A stretch of DNA of 64,000 nucleotides from Elymus sibiricus (taxonomy: Eukaryota > Streptophyta > Magnoliopsida > Poales > Poaceae): contig CM077672.1 in the NCBI GenBank assembly GCA_039707655.1, forward strand, positions 357,040,031-357,104,030, in the 5' to 3' direction. Positions 10,901 to 22,628 of the stretch are shown piece by piece. The translations under genes were made by a program, and so were the position numbers. The notes beneath the pieces were generated by a model. That model saw only the letters and a list, made by a program, of their open reading frames with translations. It ran no database searches and was not told where the DNA came from. The stretch's first letter is position 1; each line of letters starts with the position of its first letter.

Positions 10901-12547
10901 GAAGCAGCACCACAACCACGGAGGTCGGAAAGATTGCACAGAGTGCGCGATGTGCTGTTGCTGGAAAGCGACGAGCCGGCTACGTATGCGGAAGCGATGG
11001 TGAGCCCGGATTCCGAGGAGTGACTGGAAGCCATGAGATCCGAGTTAAAGTTCATGGATCACAATCAAGTCTGGGACTTGGTTGATTTGCCACCTGGCGT
11101 CACTGCCATTGGTTGCAAATGGGTCTTTAAGAAGAAAACCGATGTGGATGGAAATGTTCAGATCCACAAAGCTCGGTTTGTCACAAAAGGATATGCACAA
11201 GTTCAAGGGATTGACTATGACGAGACCTACTTGCCAGTAGCGATGCTGAAGTCGGTGAGGATCGTACTAGCTATAGCTGCATATTTCGATTACGAGATAT
11301 GGCAGATGGATGTCAAAACGGCTTTCCTTCATGGAAATTTAATCGAGGACGTGTATATGATACAGCCCGAGGGTTTTGTCGATCCGACTAGTGCTGGTAA
11401 GGTATGCAAGCTCAAGAGATCCATTTATGGATTGAGACAAGCATCTCGGATCTGGAACATTCGTTTTGATGAGGTTGTTACAGACCTCGGATTTATCAAA
11501 AGCGAAGAGGACGCTTGTTTATACAAGAAGTTGAGTGGGAGCTCGGTAGTGTTTTTGATCCTCTATGTGGATGACATACTACTGATCAGAAACAATGTTT
11601 CGATGCTGAACTCGGTCAAAGAATCATTGAATGGAAAGTTTTCGATGAAGGACCTCGGTGAAGCAGTTTACATATTGGGCATTATGATCTATAGAGATAG
11701 ATCGAGGAGACTGCTCGGCTTGAGCCAGTGCACATACATAGATAAAGTGTTGAAACGGTTCAACATGAGTGAGGCCAAGAAAGGGTTCTTGCCACTCTCA
11801 CATGGTATAAGGCTGAGCGAGACTCAGAGTCCTTCGACATCTGATGAGCAAAGCAGGATGAGCCGGATACCGTATGCCTCGGCAATCAGATCCATCATGT
11901 ATGCCATGATATGTACCCGGCCTGATGTTGCTTTTGCAATAGTCTTAACGAGCAGATACCGGGCAAACCCCGGTGAGGCTCACTGGGCGGCGGTGAAGAA
12001 TATTCTAAAGTACCTGAAAAGGACTAAAGAAATGTTTCTAGTTTATGGAGGTGAGGAGGAGCTCGTCGTAAAGGGGTACGCCGATGCTAGTTTCCAAACC
12101 AATCGAGATGATTGTCGATCACAGTCCGGATTCGTGTACATCATGAATGGAGGAGCAGTGAGCTGGACCAGTTCCAAGCAAGATACGGTGGCCGATTCCA
12201 CAACAGAAGCTGAATACATTGCGGCTTGTGAAGCTGCAAAGGAAGGTGTTTGGATCCAGAACTTTCTGGATGATCTTGGTGTTTTACCAACCTCGGTAAA
12301 ACAGTTGGACCTTTATTGTGATAATTCTGGTGCCATCGCACAAGCCAAGGAGCCAAGGAACCACCACAAGACCAGACACATAGATCGGAAATATCACTTG
12401 ATACGTAAGATCGTAAAGAGTGGTGATATAGAGTTATGCAAAATCCATACGGATGCAAATGTTGCAGATCCGTTGACTAAGCCGCTTCCACAACCCAAGC
12501 ATGAGGGGCATATTAGAGCCATGGGCATACGATGCCTGTTTGCTTGA
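10901..12547 (+). pseudogene. pol: Reverse transcriptase and RNase H of copia 1 (long open frame after one stop)
   Basis: RVT_2-type reverse transcriptase followed by RNase HI. A TGA at 11021-11023 sits where copia elements have the Trp of the EEWLEAM motif. The remaining 504 codons are open to the natural stop at 12545-12547. RT motifs include KWVFKKK, QMDVKTAFLHG, the catalytic YVDDILL (about 11563-11583) and a complete thumb. RNase H begins with the GYADAS block near 12073 and has the conserved TEAEYIA, CDNSGAI and RHIDRKYH blocks. This is the best preserved enzyme in the element. The ORF ends 20 bases before the 3' LTR, directly upstream of the polypurine tract. Confidence 0.92.
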
Positions 12548-12554
12548 CTCTAGT

Positions 12555-12567
12555 GCAAGTGGGAGAC
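12555..12567 (+). promoter_or_regulatory. Polypurine tract of copia 1
   Basis: GCAAGTGGGAGAC lies directly before the 3' LTR, where plus-strand DNA synthesis is primed. Copia 2 has the same motif before its 3' LTR. Confidence 0.75.
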
Positions 12568-13991
12568 TGTTGGAGGTATGCCCTAGAGGCAATCATGTAT
12601 GATGATATTTCTGATGTGTTTATGAACCGATGTAGTCCTCGGATGTTATCAATGATACTTGTTGACAAGTACGTGACTTGTCTGTGAGATCTTGTGTTGT
12701 ATGATACATCCTAAAATGGTCCCTAGTCGTAAGTAATGTGTGGGCACACGTCGGACTAGACTAGCATGCAATACGGTGGATGGTTTTGTCTCACTAGCCA
12801 TGAAGCATGTGATGCTGCCGAACTGCATGGATCTGATCGGATCCGAGATAGGATACGGGTGACCGGATCCGAGCTCGGATGGATATCGGATTGGACAGAC
12901 CCAACTATGAGACACAACGATAGGTCATCTGTGAGTCTCTAGTACACATACGTTCTGTGCCCTCGGACCTGAGCTAACGCATGTGCTCGGGATGGTGACC
13001 GACCTGCTTTCGGCCGAGCAAATGCTGCTCCGTAACTGGGTAGTTATAAAGGTAGGTTTCGGGCTTGTCCAAACCCATGCTGCGAGACATGGTTAAGCAA
13101 GATGGGATTTGCCCCTCCGATGAGGAGAGATATACTCTGGGCCCCTCGTGTGATCCGACTTGTATAAGCATGGCCATGCGACGAGGATTATGTGATAATC
13201 CGAGGTGTTGGTCGGATTCACTGAAACGAGAGAGAGGTCGGGCTGTAACAGGGATGGCCACATCGCCTTGAGCCCGACAACATATATCGTGTGGCAAAGG
13301 GAACGGAAGTGTAACGTATAGGTTCGCCAACCTACTTCATAGTCTACTTGGTGGTCGGCACGCCTTGCTAGAGGCCGCTACCTGCCAAGCAGGTCGGAGG
13401 TGATCCGAACTGCGACCAAGCCGACTTGAACCTAAGGGGTCGCGCGCTTAAGGGAAGGAACCTACGAGGTCGGATCCGAGGACACTGCGGATGTGATCCG
13501 AGCTGGACTTGGATCGTGAGCGAGTAGACTTTGGGCTTTAGGATCTGTGTGAGGCCCAAGTGTTGAGCCCATGACGAATGCCTATATATAGTGGAGGTAC
13601 AGCATGCTTATGAAGGTTGAACGGCTTTGGCGTTGTCATTAGGGCTTTGCATGTGTTGCAACTAGCCACCTCCACGTGCCGCAGGCTGTGTGATCGGACC
13701 TAGCAGTCCGCCGCATAGCGTTCTCCCACACGCGCGGATACCATTAGAGGTGGTGGAATTGTGCCACTCCGGCGAAACTGTTCATGGGACTTGGTGATCA
13801 GCTGTACGTGGGAGATCAACGAGGAGGAGACGACTCCGGTGACGCGCTGCCACGACTCTACTTCCGCTGCACGGCACTGCGCGTCTAGTGGTAATGATCT
13901 GTGATCCATCTCTGTTAGCATGTTCCTGGTTGTTCTGCAGGTAGGAAAATTTTAATTTGCAGTCGACGCACCCTACCGCAGCACCCCAACA
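12568..13991 (+). repeat. 3' LTR of copia 1
   Basis: Same length (1424 bp) and ends as the 5' LTR, about 96% identical by eye. It is followed by the TSD GGAGG at 13992-13996. TATA box at 13583-13590. Confidence 0.93.
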
Positions 13992-14163
13992 GGAGGTTGG
14001 TAGGAGTTAACCATCGAGCGCCCCCAACCGCCACACAAAGGAAGACAATCAAGAATAAATCATGCTCCAACTTCTTAGCACAACGAGAGGCCATACGTGC
14101 ATGCTTCGGGAATCACAAACCTTAACACCAATATTCTTACTAAACCACAATTATCTACTAGCA
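13992..14163. repeat. Element V, internal segment 2
   Basis: Begins with the right TSD GGAGG of copia 1 and ends with TAGCA (14159-14163), the left TSD of the Athila-type element. The phrase GGGAATCACAAACCTTAACA is shared with X-host at about 57030-57050, placing V in that family group. Confidence 0.65.
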
Positions 14164-15688
14164 TGATGACCCACAAGTATAGGGGATCAATCGTTGTCCT
14201 TTCGATAAGTAAGAGTGTCGAACCCAACGAGCAGAAGGAAATGACAAGCGGTTTTCAGCAAGGTATTTTCTGCAAGCACTGAAATTATTGGTAATGAGTA
14301 GTTTGATAACAAGATAATTTGTAACAAGTGACAAGTAGCAATAGTAACAAAGAGTGCAGCAAGGTGGCCCAATCCTTTTTATAGCAAAGGACAAGCCGGA
14401 ACGATCTCTTATAGTAAGTAAAGCGTTCTCGAGGACACATGGGAATTTCATCTAGTCACTTTCATCATGTTTGTTTGATTCGCGTTCGCTACTTTGATAA
14501 TTTGATATGTGGGTAGACCGGTGCTTGGGTGCTATTCTTACTTGAACAAGCCTCCCACTTATGATTACCCCCTCTTGCAAGCATCCGCAACTACGAAAGA
14601 AGAATTAAGATAACTCTAACCATAGCATTAAACATATGGATCCAAATCAGCCCCTTACGGAATAGCGCATAAACTAGGGTTTAAGCTTCTGTCACTCTAG
14701 CAACCCATCATCTAATTACTACTCCACAATGCATTCCCTTAGGCCCAAAGATGGTGAAGTGTCATGTAGTCGACGTTCACACGACACCACTAAGGGAATC
14801 AACAACATACATATCATCAAAATATCGAACGAATACCAAATTCACATGATTACTTATGACAAGACTTCCCCCATGTCCTCAAGAACAAAATTAACTACTC
14901 ACAAAACATAATCATATCCAAGATCAGAGGGGTATTGAATAGCATAATAGATCTAAACATATAATCTTCCACCAAATAAACCAACTAGCATCAACTACAA
15001 GATGTAATCAACACTACTAGCAACCCACAGGTACCAATCTGAGGTTTTGAGACAATGATTGAAAACAAGAGATGAACTAGGGTTTGAGATGAGATGGTGC
15101 TGGTGAAGATGTTGATGAAGATTAGTCCTCCCATGATGAGAGGATCGCTGGTGATGTCGATGGCGACGATTTCCCCCTCTTGGAGGGAAGTTTCCCCGCC
15201 AGAATCTCTCCGCCGGAGAGCAAAAGTGCTCCTGCCCAAGTACCACCTCGAGACGACGGCGCACCGTCCCGAAAGTCTTCTCTATATTTTTTCTAGGGAA
15301 AATGCACTTATATACCAGAAAATGGGGGCCAGAGGCTGGCCAGAGGCCCCACGAGGTACCAGGGCGCGCCTGAGGGGGGGGGGGGGTGGCGCGCCCTGGT
15401 GCCTCGTGGGCTCCTGGGTGGCCCCCTCTGGTACTTCTTGATGCCAATATTTTTTATTTATTTCAAAATAATTCTCCGTGAAATTTCAGCTCATTTGGAG
15501 ATGTGCAGAATAGGTATCTCTAACATAGCTTTTTCAGGTCCAGAATTCCAGCTGCCGGCATTCTCCCTCCTAGTGTAGATCTTGCATATTAAGAGAGAAA
15601 AGGCATTAGAATTGCTCCAAAAAGTTTTATATTGATTAAAAACACTATAAATAACAATAGCAAGACATGATGTAAAATGGACGTATCA
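14164..15688 (-). repeat. 3' LTR of the Athila-type element
   Basis: 1525 bp, roughly 95-97% identical by eye to the LTR at 22629-24148. It holds a GC hairpin with perfect 13-base arms (ACCAGGGCGCGCC at 15358-15370, complement at 15388-15400) extended by ACGAGG/CCTCGT. Confidence 0.93.
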
Positions 15689-17026
15689 ACTCCCGCAAAG
15701 GTTAGACCTCGTTGGTCCTCAAGCGAAAGCCGATATCGAGAATCATGTCCACATGTTTAGAGAGAGAGGTGTCGATAAAAAGAAAATACGGACTTGGTAG
15801 CATCATGATCATTATTATAACAACAATATTTATTATCATAAACTTCTCATGAGCAAGTAACAATTCATCACAACAATGGAGTATAAGGTATAAACTTCCT
15901 TGAAAACTAACAAACTATGTTTTCAGTCAACAATGCAATTGCAATTCATCATATTTTCAGGAAGGGTCTCATGTAGGAGCTTTTTAGCAAGTCCACATAC
16001 TCAACCATCATTTAGTCTTCTATGATTGCTAACACTCACGACATATATATGGAGCAAAAAGTTTCAGCCAGACACATAGAAAGATAGGGGCTTGTGAGTT
16101 CGCCTCCCAACTTATTCACCTCAAGGGTGATGTCAACAATAATAACTCATGATCACTCATATCCAACTGGATATATATGCTTAGATGTTTCCCCACCACA
16201 TGATGCTTACAAAAGAGAAAAATAAAAAGGAAGTAGAGGAGAACACTATTGACTCTTGCATAAAAAGTAAATACATAAAAGTAAAGGATAGGCCCTTCGT
16301 AGAGGGAAGCAGAGGTTGTCATGCACTTTTTGTTGTTGGATGCAAGAGCTCTTAATGAAAAGGAACGTCACTTTATATTGCCCCTTGTGATAGCAACCTT
16401 TATTATGCAGTCTGTCGCTTTTATTTCTTTATCATCACAAGTTCGTACAAAGCTTATTTCCCTTACAATAAAAGTTCAGACATATTTAGAGGCAATTTTT
16501 ATTACTTTTTGCACCGATGACAACTTACTTGAAGGATCTTATTCAATCCATAGGTAGATATAGTGGACTCTCATGACATGAAACTGGGTTTAAGGGTTTT
16601 GGATGCACAAGTAGTATCTCTACTTGGTGCGGATTTTTGGCTAGCAAAGATATTGGGCAAGCACCACATGTTGGAGGATCTATAACAATATAACTTCTAT
16701 GTGAATATGAACAAACATAATTCATTACGTTGTCTTCCTTGTCCAACGTCAACAATTTGACATTGCTAGAATTGGAACATGAAAGTAACGAAGCAAAAAC
16801 TCAAACTACTCTTTATTATATAACTCTCAACTCAATTACATAGATAGATAGATCACGAAGCTAACACTTGAAAATAGATCATTCTAAACTTTTATTCAAC
16901 TAAATCACGAAATAACTAGGGATCGAACTAATAATAGGTAAAGATAATAAAAGTGATGGTGATACGATACCGGGGCACCTCCCCCAAGCTTGGCACAAGC
17001 CAAGGGGAGTGCCCATACCCATGTGC
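15689..17026 (-). other. 3' non-coding region of the Athila-type element
   Basis: Lies between the accessory ORF and the 3' LTR and has no credible frame. It contains a block, AAAAGTAAAGGATAGGCCCTTCGTAGAGGGAAG around 16277-16310 (best read in pieces), that recurs in both X elements. It also has a purine-rich AAGCTTGGGGGAGGTGCCCC tract on the minus strand at 16974-16993, which may be an internal polypurine tract. Confidence 0.6.
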
Positions 17027-17476
17027 TCAGGTTTCCTTCTTCGGTGATGGTGGTGGGATGTTCTTGGAGATGATGTCTTTGAGGATGCGATTTTCCTCTT
17101 CAAGCTTATTGACTTGATGCTTAAGATCCATAATTTCCTTCCGGAGCTTCTAGGTGACAGTTAATGCACCATCCACCCAAGGCCGTTTCCTGGTTGAAGG
17201 AGATGAAGCAACACTCTTTTTCAAGTTACGATAAGAAACAAATTGAGTGTTGGGAGGTTTAACCGTATACGGTAAGCTCGATTCCCCGTATTCCACGTGC
17301 ATGTTCCTGGGCTGTGGTCGAGAAGTTTCTTCCTGCTCCATGGAATCCAGCCTCTTTAAGTTAGCTTTGACCTCCTCGTTGATTGACCACCCATGGTGAT
17401 CTTCATCATCATAGGCTCTTGGGCTTGCAGCAACATAAGAGACATGGCTCTCTCCAACCAAGTCTTGAGACGACAT
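17027..17476 (-). pseudogene. Accessory ORF downstream of pol, leucine-zipper coiled coil (one internal stop)
   Basis: A separate sense-strand frame after integrase, in the position where Athila-lineage elements carry an extra, sometimes env-like, ORF. It starts MSSQDLVGESHV at 17476 and is open for 108 codons to a TAG at 17150-17152. The same frame then continues for 40 codons to a TGA at 17027-17029. The continuation has Leu at every seventh position four times (in LRKEIMDL, HQVNKL and EENRIL) with Ile, Val, Asn and Ile at the alternate core positions. That is the pattern of a parallel dimeric leucine zipper. The tail is NIPPPSPKKET. I see no membrane segment or signal peptide. Function is unknown; a self-associating accessory protein is an inference. 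Confidence 0.65.
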
Positions 17477-17809
17477 ACTTTTGGATCTGTCAAAAAAATA
17501 GCACGTAACAAGAACAGAGGAGATTTCTGCGATACGGTGTCAAAACGTCTGGGAGTATATATAAAGATTTTTTATCTTGCAAAACAAGTAATCCAGAAGA
17601 AAACGGAGTCAGGATGGCTCACGTGGGGCCCACGAGCCACCAGGGCGCGCCTGGGGGGGTGGGGTGCCCTGGTGCCTCGTGGGCACCAGGTGGGTCCCCT
17701 CGGCTGTTTATTATTTTTGTATTTTTTCTAATATTCCAAAACTGACAGAAAATATTTTTATGGAATTTTTGGAGTCGGTTTACTTACCGTATCACATACC
17801 TCTTCCTTT

Positions 17810-19498
17810 TCAGGGTTCTCTATTGTTCCGGAAGGTCTCTCTTATGTATTCCTCCGGTGTAATTGTTTCAATAATATTAGTTTCAACATTAATGGGGGTA
17901 CCTGAAATATAGTGCTTAATTCTTTGCCCATTCACCACTCTCGGATTAGTGCCTTCGGAGTTATTTATTTTGATGGCTCCGGAGCGATAAACTTCTTCGA
18001 TGATATACGGTCCTTCCCATTTAGAGAGAAGTTTTCCTGCAAAGAATCTTAAACGAGAGTTGTACAATAGAACTTGCTCACCTACTTTAAATTCCCATTT
18101 TTGAATTCTTCTATCATGCCATCTTTTAACTTTCTCTTTAAACAATTTGGAATTTTCATAAGATTGGGTTCTCCATTCATCTAATGAGCTAATATCAAAT
18201 AACCTCTTTTCACCGGCAAGTTTAAAATCATAATTTAGTTCTTTAATTGCCCAATATGCTTTATGTTCTAACTCAAGAGGTAAATGACATGCTTTTCCAT
18301 AAACCATTTTATAAGGAGACATACCCATAGGATTTTTATAAGCAGTTTTATATGCCCATAATGCATCGTCAAGTTTCTTAGACCAATTCTTTCTAGATCT
18401 ATTGACGGTTTTTTGCAAAATTAATTTTATTTCTCTATTACTCAATTCTACTTGACCACTAGTTTGAGGGTGATAGGGAGATGCAATTCTATGGTTGACA
18501 TCATATTTAGCAAGCAATTTCCGAAATGCACCATGAATAAAATGTGAACCACCATCAGTCATCAAATATCTAGGGACTCCAAACCTCGGGAAAATAACTT
18601 CTTTAAGCATTTTAATAGAAGTGTTATGATCAGCACTACTAGTTGGAATAGCTTCTACCCACTTAGTAACGTAATCAACAGCAACTAATATATGAATATA
18701 CCCATTGGATTTAGGAAAAGGTCCCATAAAATCGAATCCCCAAACATCAAATGGTTCAACAACAAGTGAATAATTCATAGGCATTTCCTGACGTCTACCA
18801 ACATTACCAATTCTTTGACATTCATCACAACATAAGACAAACTTACGAGCATCCTTGAAAAGAGTAGGCCAATAAAAACCAGATTGCAATACCTTATGTG
18901 TAGTTCTGTCTCCCGCATGGTGTCCTCCGTAAGCCTCGGAATGACACTTTCGTAGGATTTGTTCCTGTTCATGCTCAGGTATACAACGTCTAATAATACC
19001 ATCTACCCCTTCGTTATAAAGATGTGGGTCATCCCAAAAGTAATGTCTTAAATCAAAGAAGAACTTTTTCTTTTGTTGGTACGTGAAACTAGGTGGTATG
19101 TATTTTGCAACAATGTAATTAGCATAGTCCGCATACCATGGAGTAGTACAAGAAGCATTTATGACAGCTAATTGTTCATCAAAAAAATCATCATTAATAG
19201 GAAGTGCGTCATCAAGAACATTTTCCATTCTAGACAAGTTATCTGCTACGGGATTCTCAGCTCCCTTCCTATCAGTAATATGCAAGTCAAATTCTTGTAG
19301 CAATAAAACCCACCTAATGAGTCTAGGTTTAACATCTTTCTTTTCCATACGATATTTAATAAAAGCATGATCGGTGTGAACAGTTACTTTAGAATCAACT
19401 ATGTAAGATCTGAATTTATCACATGCAAACACAACTGCTAGAAATTCTTTTTCAGTAGTAGCATAATTTCTTTGGGCACTGTCTAGAGTTTTACTAGC
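17810..19498 (-). pseudogene. pol: RNase H (C-terminal part) and integrase of the Athila-type element
   Basis: Open for 540 codons from the first Met at 19432; the same frame continues upstream to the TAG at 19499-19501. RNase H remnants come first ([29 protein letters not shown]). The integrase H2C2 zinc finger follows ([15 protein letters not shown] His pair, then [10 protein letters not shown]). The DDE core shows Asp in [10 protein letters not shown], Asp in [10 protein letters not shown] and Glu in [13 protein letters not shown]. The C-terminal part holds [18 protein letters not shown] and [11 protein letters not shown], typical of Athila. All three catalytic residues are intact. The natural stop is at 17810-17812. 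Confidence 0.92.
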
Positions 19499-21460
19499 CT
19501 AATGGATAACATTTAATTTCTTATAAACTCTTTGTCCTAGAATAGCACCAACAGCATAGTCACCAGCATCACACATAATTTCAAAAGGCAAGTTCCAATC
19601 AGGTGGTTGGACAATAGGTGCAGTGGTTAAAGCTTTCTTAAGTGTTTCAAAGGCTTCTAGACAATCATCATCAAAAACAAATGGAACATCTTTTTGCAAA
19701 AGATTGGTAAGAGGCCTAGAAAGTTTATAGAAGTCTTTAATAAATCTCCTATAGAAACCAGCATGACCAAGGAAACTTCTTATACCTTTAATATCTTTAG
19801 GACATGGCATTTTCTCAATAGCATCAACCTTAGCTTTATCAACTTCAATACCTCTTTCAGAAATTTTATGCCCCAAGACAATGCCTTCATTCACCATAAA
19901 GTGGCTCTTCTCCCAATTCAAGACAAGATTAGTTTCTTCACATCTCTGCAAAACTCGATCAAGGTTGCTTAAGCAATCATCAAAAGAAGTTCCGTAAACG
20001 GAGAAATCATCCATGAATACCTCAACAATCTTTTCACAAAAGTCAGAGAATATAGTAGTCATACATCTTTGAAAGGTAGCAGGTGCATTGCATAAACCAA
20101 AAGGCATACGTCTATAGGCATAAGTTCCAAATGGACAAGTGAAGGTGGTTTTCTTTTGATCGGGTTGTGATATGGGTATTTGAGAAAAACCAGAATAACC
20201 ATCTAGAAAACAAAAGTGTGTATTCTTGGATAATCTTTCTAACATTTGATCAATAAAAGGTAAGGGGTAATGATCTTTTCTAGTAGCATTCTTTAATTTT
20301 CTAAAATCAATTACCATCCTATATCCAGTTACAATTCTTTGTGGAATGAGTTCATTTTTATCATTAGGAACAACGGTAATACCTCCTTTCTTAGGGACAC
20401 AATGAACGGGACTTACCCATCTACTATCAGCTATGGGGTAGATTATACCTGCTTCCAGAAGTTTTAATATTTCATTTCTTACCACCTCTTTCATCTTAGG
20501 ATTTAATCGTCGTTGGTGGTCGACAACTGGTTTAGCATCAGGCTCCATATTAATTTTGTGCTGACATAGAGTGGGACTAATGCCCTTAAGATCATCAAGA
20601 GTATATCCAACAGCAGCTCGGTGCTTCCTTAGAGTTTTTAGTAATCTCTTTTCTTCATGAGCTGAAAGGTTAGCACTAATAATAACAGGATATATCTTCT
20701 TTTCATCAAGATAAGCATATTTCAATGTATCAGGCAATTTCTTCAATTCAAATACAGGATCACCTTTAGGTGGAGGAGGGCCTCCAAGAGTTTCAACAGG
20801 CAAATTATGTTTAAGGATAGGTGGTTGATCAAAGAACATCTTATCTATTTCATTTCTTTCATTCATATGCATATCGTTTTCATGGTCTAGCAAATATTTT
20901 TCTAACGGATCAGTAGGAGGTACGGCAATAGAAGCAAGACCAATAATTTCATCTTTACTAGGCAATTCTTTATCATGAGGTTGTCTACGAAACTTGGAGA
21001 AATTAAACTCATGAGATATATCACCAAACTTAACTCGAACCTTTTCTTTAACACAATCAATTTCAGCATTAACGGTGTTCAAGAAAGGTCTACCAAATAT
21101 AATGGGACAAAAATTATCTTGTTGTGAACCAAGTACTAAGAAATCAGTAGGGTATTTGATTTTGCCACACAAGACTTCAACATCTCTAACAATCCCAAGT
21201 GGTGTAATTGTATCTCTATTTGCAAGCTTAATAGTAACATCAATATCTTCAATCTCAACAGGTGCAATATCATGCATTACTTCTTGATATAAGGAAAATG
21301 GAATAGCACTCACACTAGCACCCATATCACACAAACCATGATAGCAATGATCTCCAATCTTAACAGAAACAACAGGCATACCAACTACGGGCTTGTTCTT
21401 GTCTAACATATCTCGTTCATTTCTAACAGGTTTAGCAATTCTAGCAGCCTCCTCACAAAA
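19499..21460 (-). pseudogene. pol: Protease and reverse transcriptase of the Athila-type element
   Basis: Continues in the gag frame after a TAG at 21461-21463 and ends at a TAG at 19499-19501, inside the RNase H motif that normally reads ASKTL after a Tyr. The retropepsin active site is CDMGASVSAIP near 21325. RT has the full set of motifs: GIIYPIADSRWVSP, RMVIDFRKLN-like, FCFLDGYSGFSQI, PFGLCNAPATFQRC and the catalytic FMDDFSVYG (about 20006-20017). The connection and RNase H start (FEIMCDAGDYAVGAILGQR) follow. Apart from the two bounding stops nothing is broken. Confidence 0.92.
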
Positions 21461-22522
21461 CTAAATAACATGCCCATCTATATTATCGACTAAGAGATCT
21501 TTAACCATAACAACATCAGGTTCAACTTTAATTTGTTCAGAGGGTCTAGGTTCTCTAATATTACTTTTGTTAACCACAGTTGAAGCTTTAGCATGTTGCT
21601 TAATCCTAACAGGAAAAGGTGGTTTCTCAATATAAGCATTAGGCACAACTAGATCAGCATGGTAAACAATTGTTTCTTCTTTAACACTAACGGGTTCCTC
21701 AATCTTTTCTTTAATAGGGGGATGATATTTAAACCACTTCTCCTTAGGGAGATCAACATGAGTAGCAAATGATTCACAAAAGGAAGCTACTATCTCAGAG
21801 TCAAGTCCATATTTAGTGCTAAACTTATGAAAAGCATCGTTGGCCATAAAAGCTTTAACACAATCAAACTCAAGTATTATACTTGACTCATTACCTTTGT
21901 CGAGTTCCCAATCTTCAGAGTTGTGTTTAATTCTTTCCAAAAGATCCCATCTGAATTCAATAGTTTTCTTCATAAAGGAGCCAGTTGAAGAAGAATCGAG
22001 CGTAGTTTGATTATCATGAGAAAGCCGAGCATAAAAATTCTGTAAGATAATTTCTTTTGAGAGCTCATGATTGGGGCATGTGTACATCATGTACTTAAGC
22101 CTCCCCCAAGCTTGAGCGATGCTTTCTCCTTCACGAGGCCAAAAATTATATATATAATTCTGATCACGATGAACCAAATGCATAGGATAATTTTTTTGAT
22201 GGAATTCTAGTTTCAATCGGTTCCAGTACCACATTAAACTCTTTCCCTCCAAATATAAAGGGGATACTTTCTTCTTAACTCCATCTCCGGATAAACCTGC
22301 AAGCTTAAACAATCCACAAATTTCATCCACATAGATCAAGTGCATATCAGGATGTACCGTTCCATCTCCCGCATAAGGATTAGCTACCAGTTTCTCTATC
22401 ATACCCGGAGGAATCTCATAATAAATATTTTCAGTAGGTGCAGTAGGTTGAGGAGAAACTATTTGTGTTTCCGGTCAAGGTGAAGATACCCCAAACAAAC
22501 CCCTCAAAGGATTACTTTCCAT
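21461..22522 (-). pseudogene. gag: gag of the Athila-type element
   Basis: Capsid region of the gypsy polyprotein. I place the start at the ATG at 22522 (MESNPLRGLFGV), in frame with everything downstream. A TGA at 22475-22477 lies 15 codons in, and translation could restart at Met 22402. The retrotransposon gag domain is recognisable (about 22240-21960: WYWNRLKLEFHQKNY, FWPREGESIAQAWGRLK, FYARLSHDNQTTLDSSSTG). The end is a TAG at 21461-21463, followed without frame change by protease. Both stops are one C-to-T change from a sense codon (CGA, CAG). Confidence 0.9.
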
Positions 22523-22600
22523 AGTGACAAGTGACAGTAAATTTCAGCACGTAATATAAATGTTTCCTTACCAAATTCCACTCACCAAAGGCGCTTCACG

Positions 22601-22617
22601 CCCCGACAACGGCACCA
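22601..22617 (-). promoter_or_regulatory. Primer-binding site of the Athila-type element (tRNA-Asp-like)
   Basis: On the minus strand TGGTGCCGTTGTCGGGG, 11 bases from the LTR. It matches the 3' end of plant tRNA-Asp except at two positions. The X-nested element has the perfect version at 51779. Confidence 0.75.
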
Positions 22618-22628
22618 GAAAAGAGTCT

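Larger units (their letters stand above)
5876..13991 (+). mobile_element. Ty1-copia LTR retrotransposon 1, complete but defective
   Basis: An 8116-bp element bounded by two LTRs of exactly 1424 bp, starting TGTTGGAGGTATGCCC and ending CCCCAACA, with a perfect 5-bp TSD. It has an initiator-Met-type primer-binding site and the copia order gag, protease, integrase, reverse transcriptase, RNase H on the plus strand. I count about 50 differences between the LTRs by eye (roughly 96% identity), mostly transitions. That implies insertion on the order of 1-2 million years ago at commonly used grass LTR rates. The coding frame has five stops and one frameshift, so it cannot move by itself. Confidence 0.95.
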
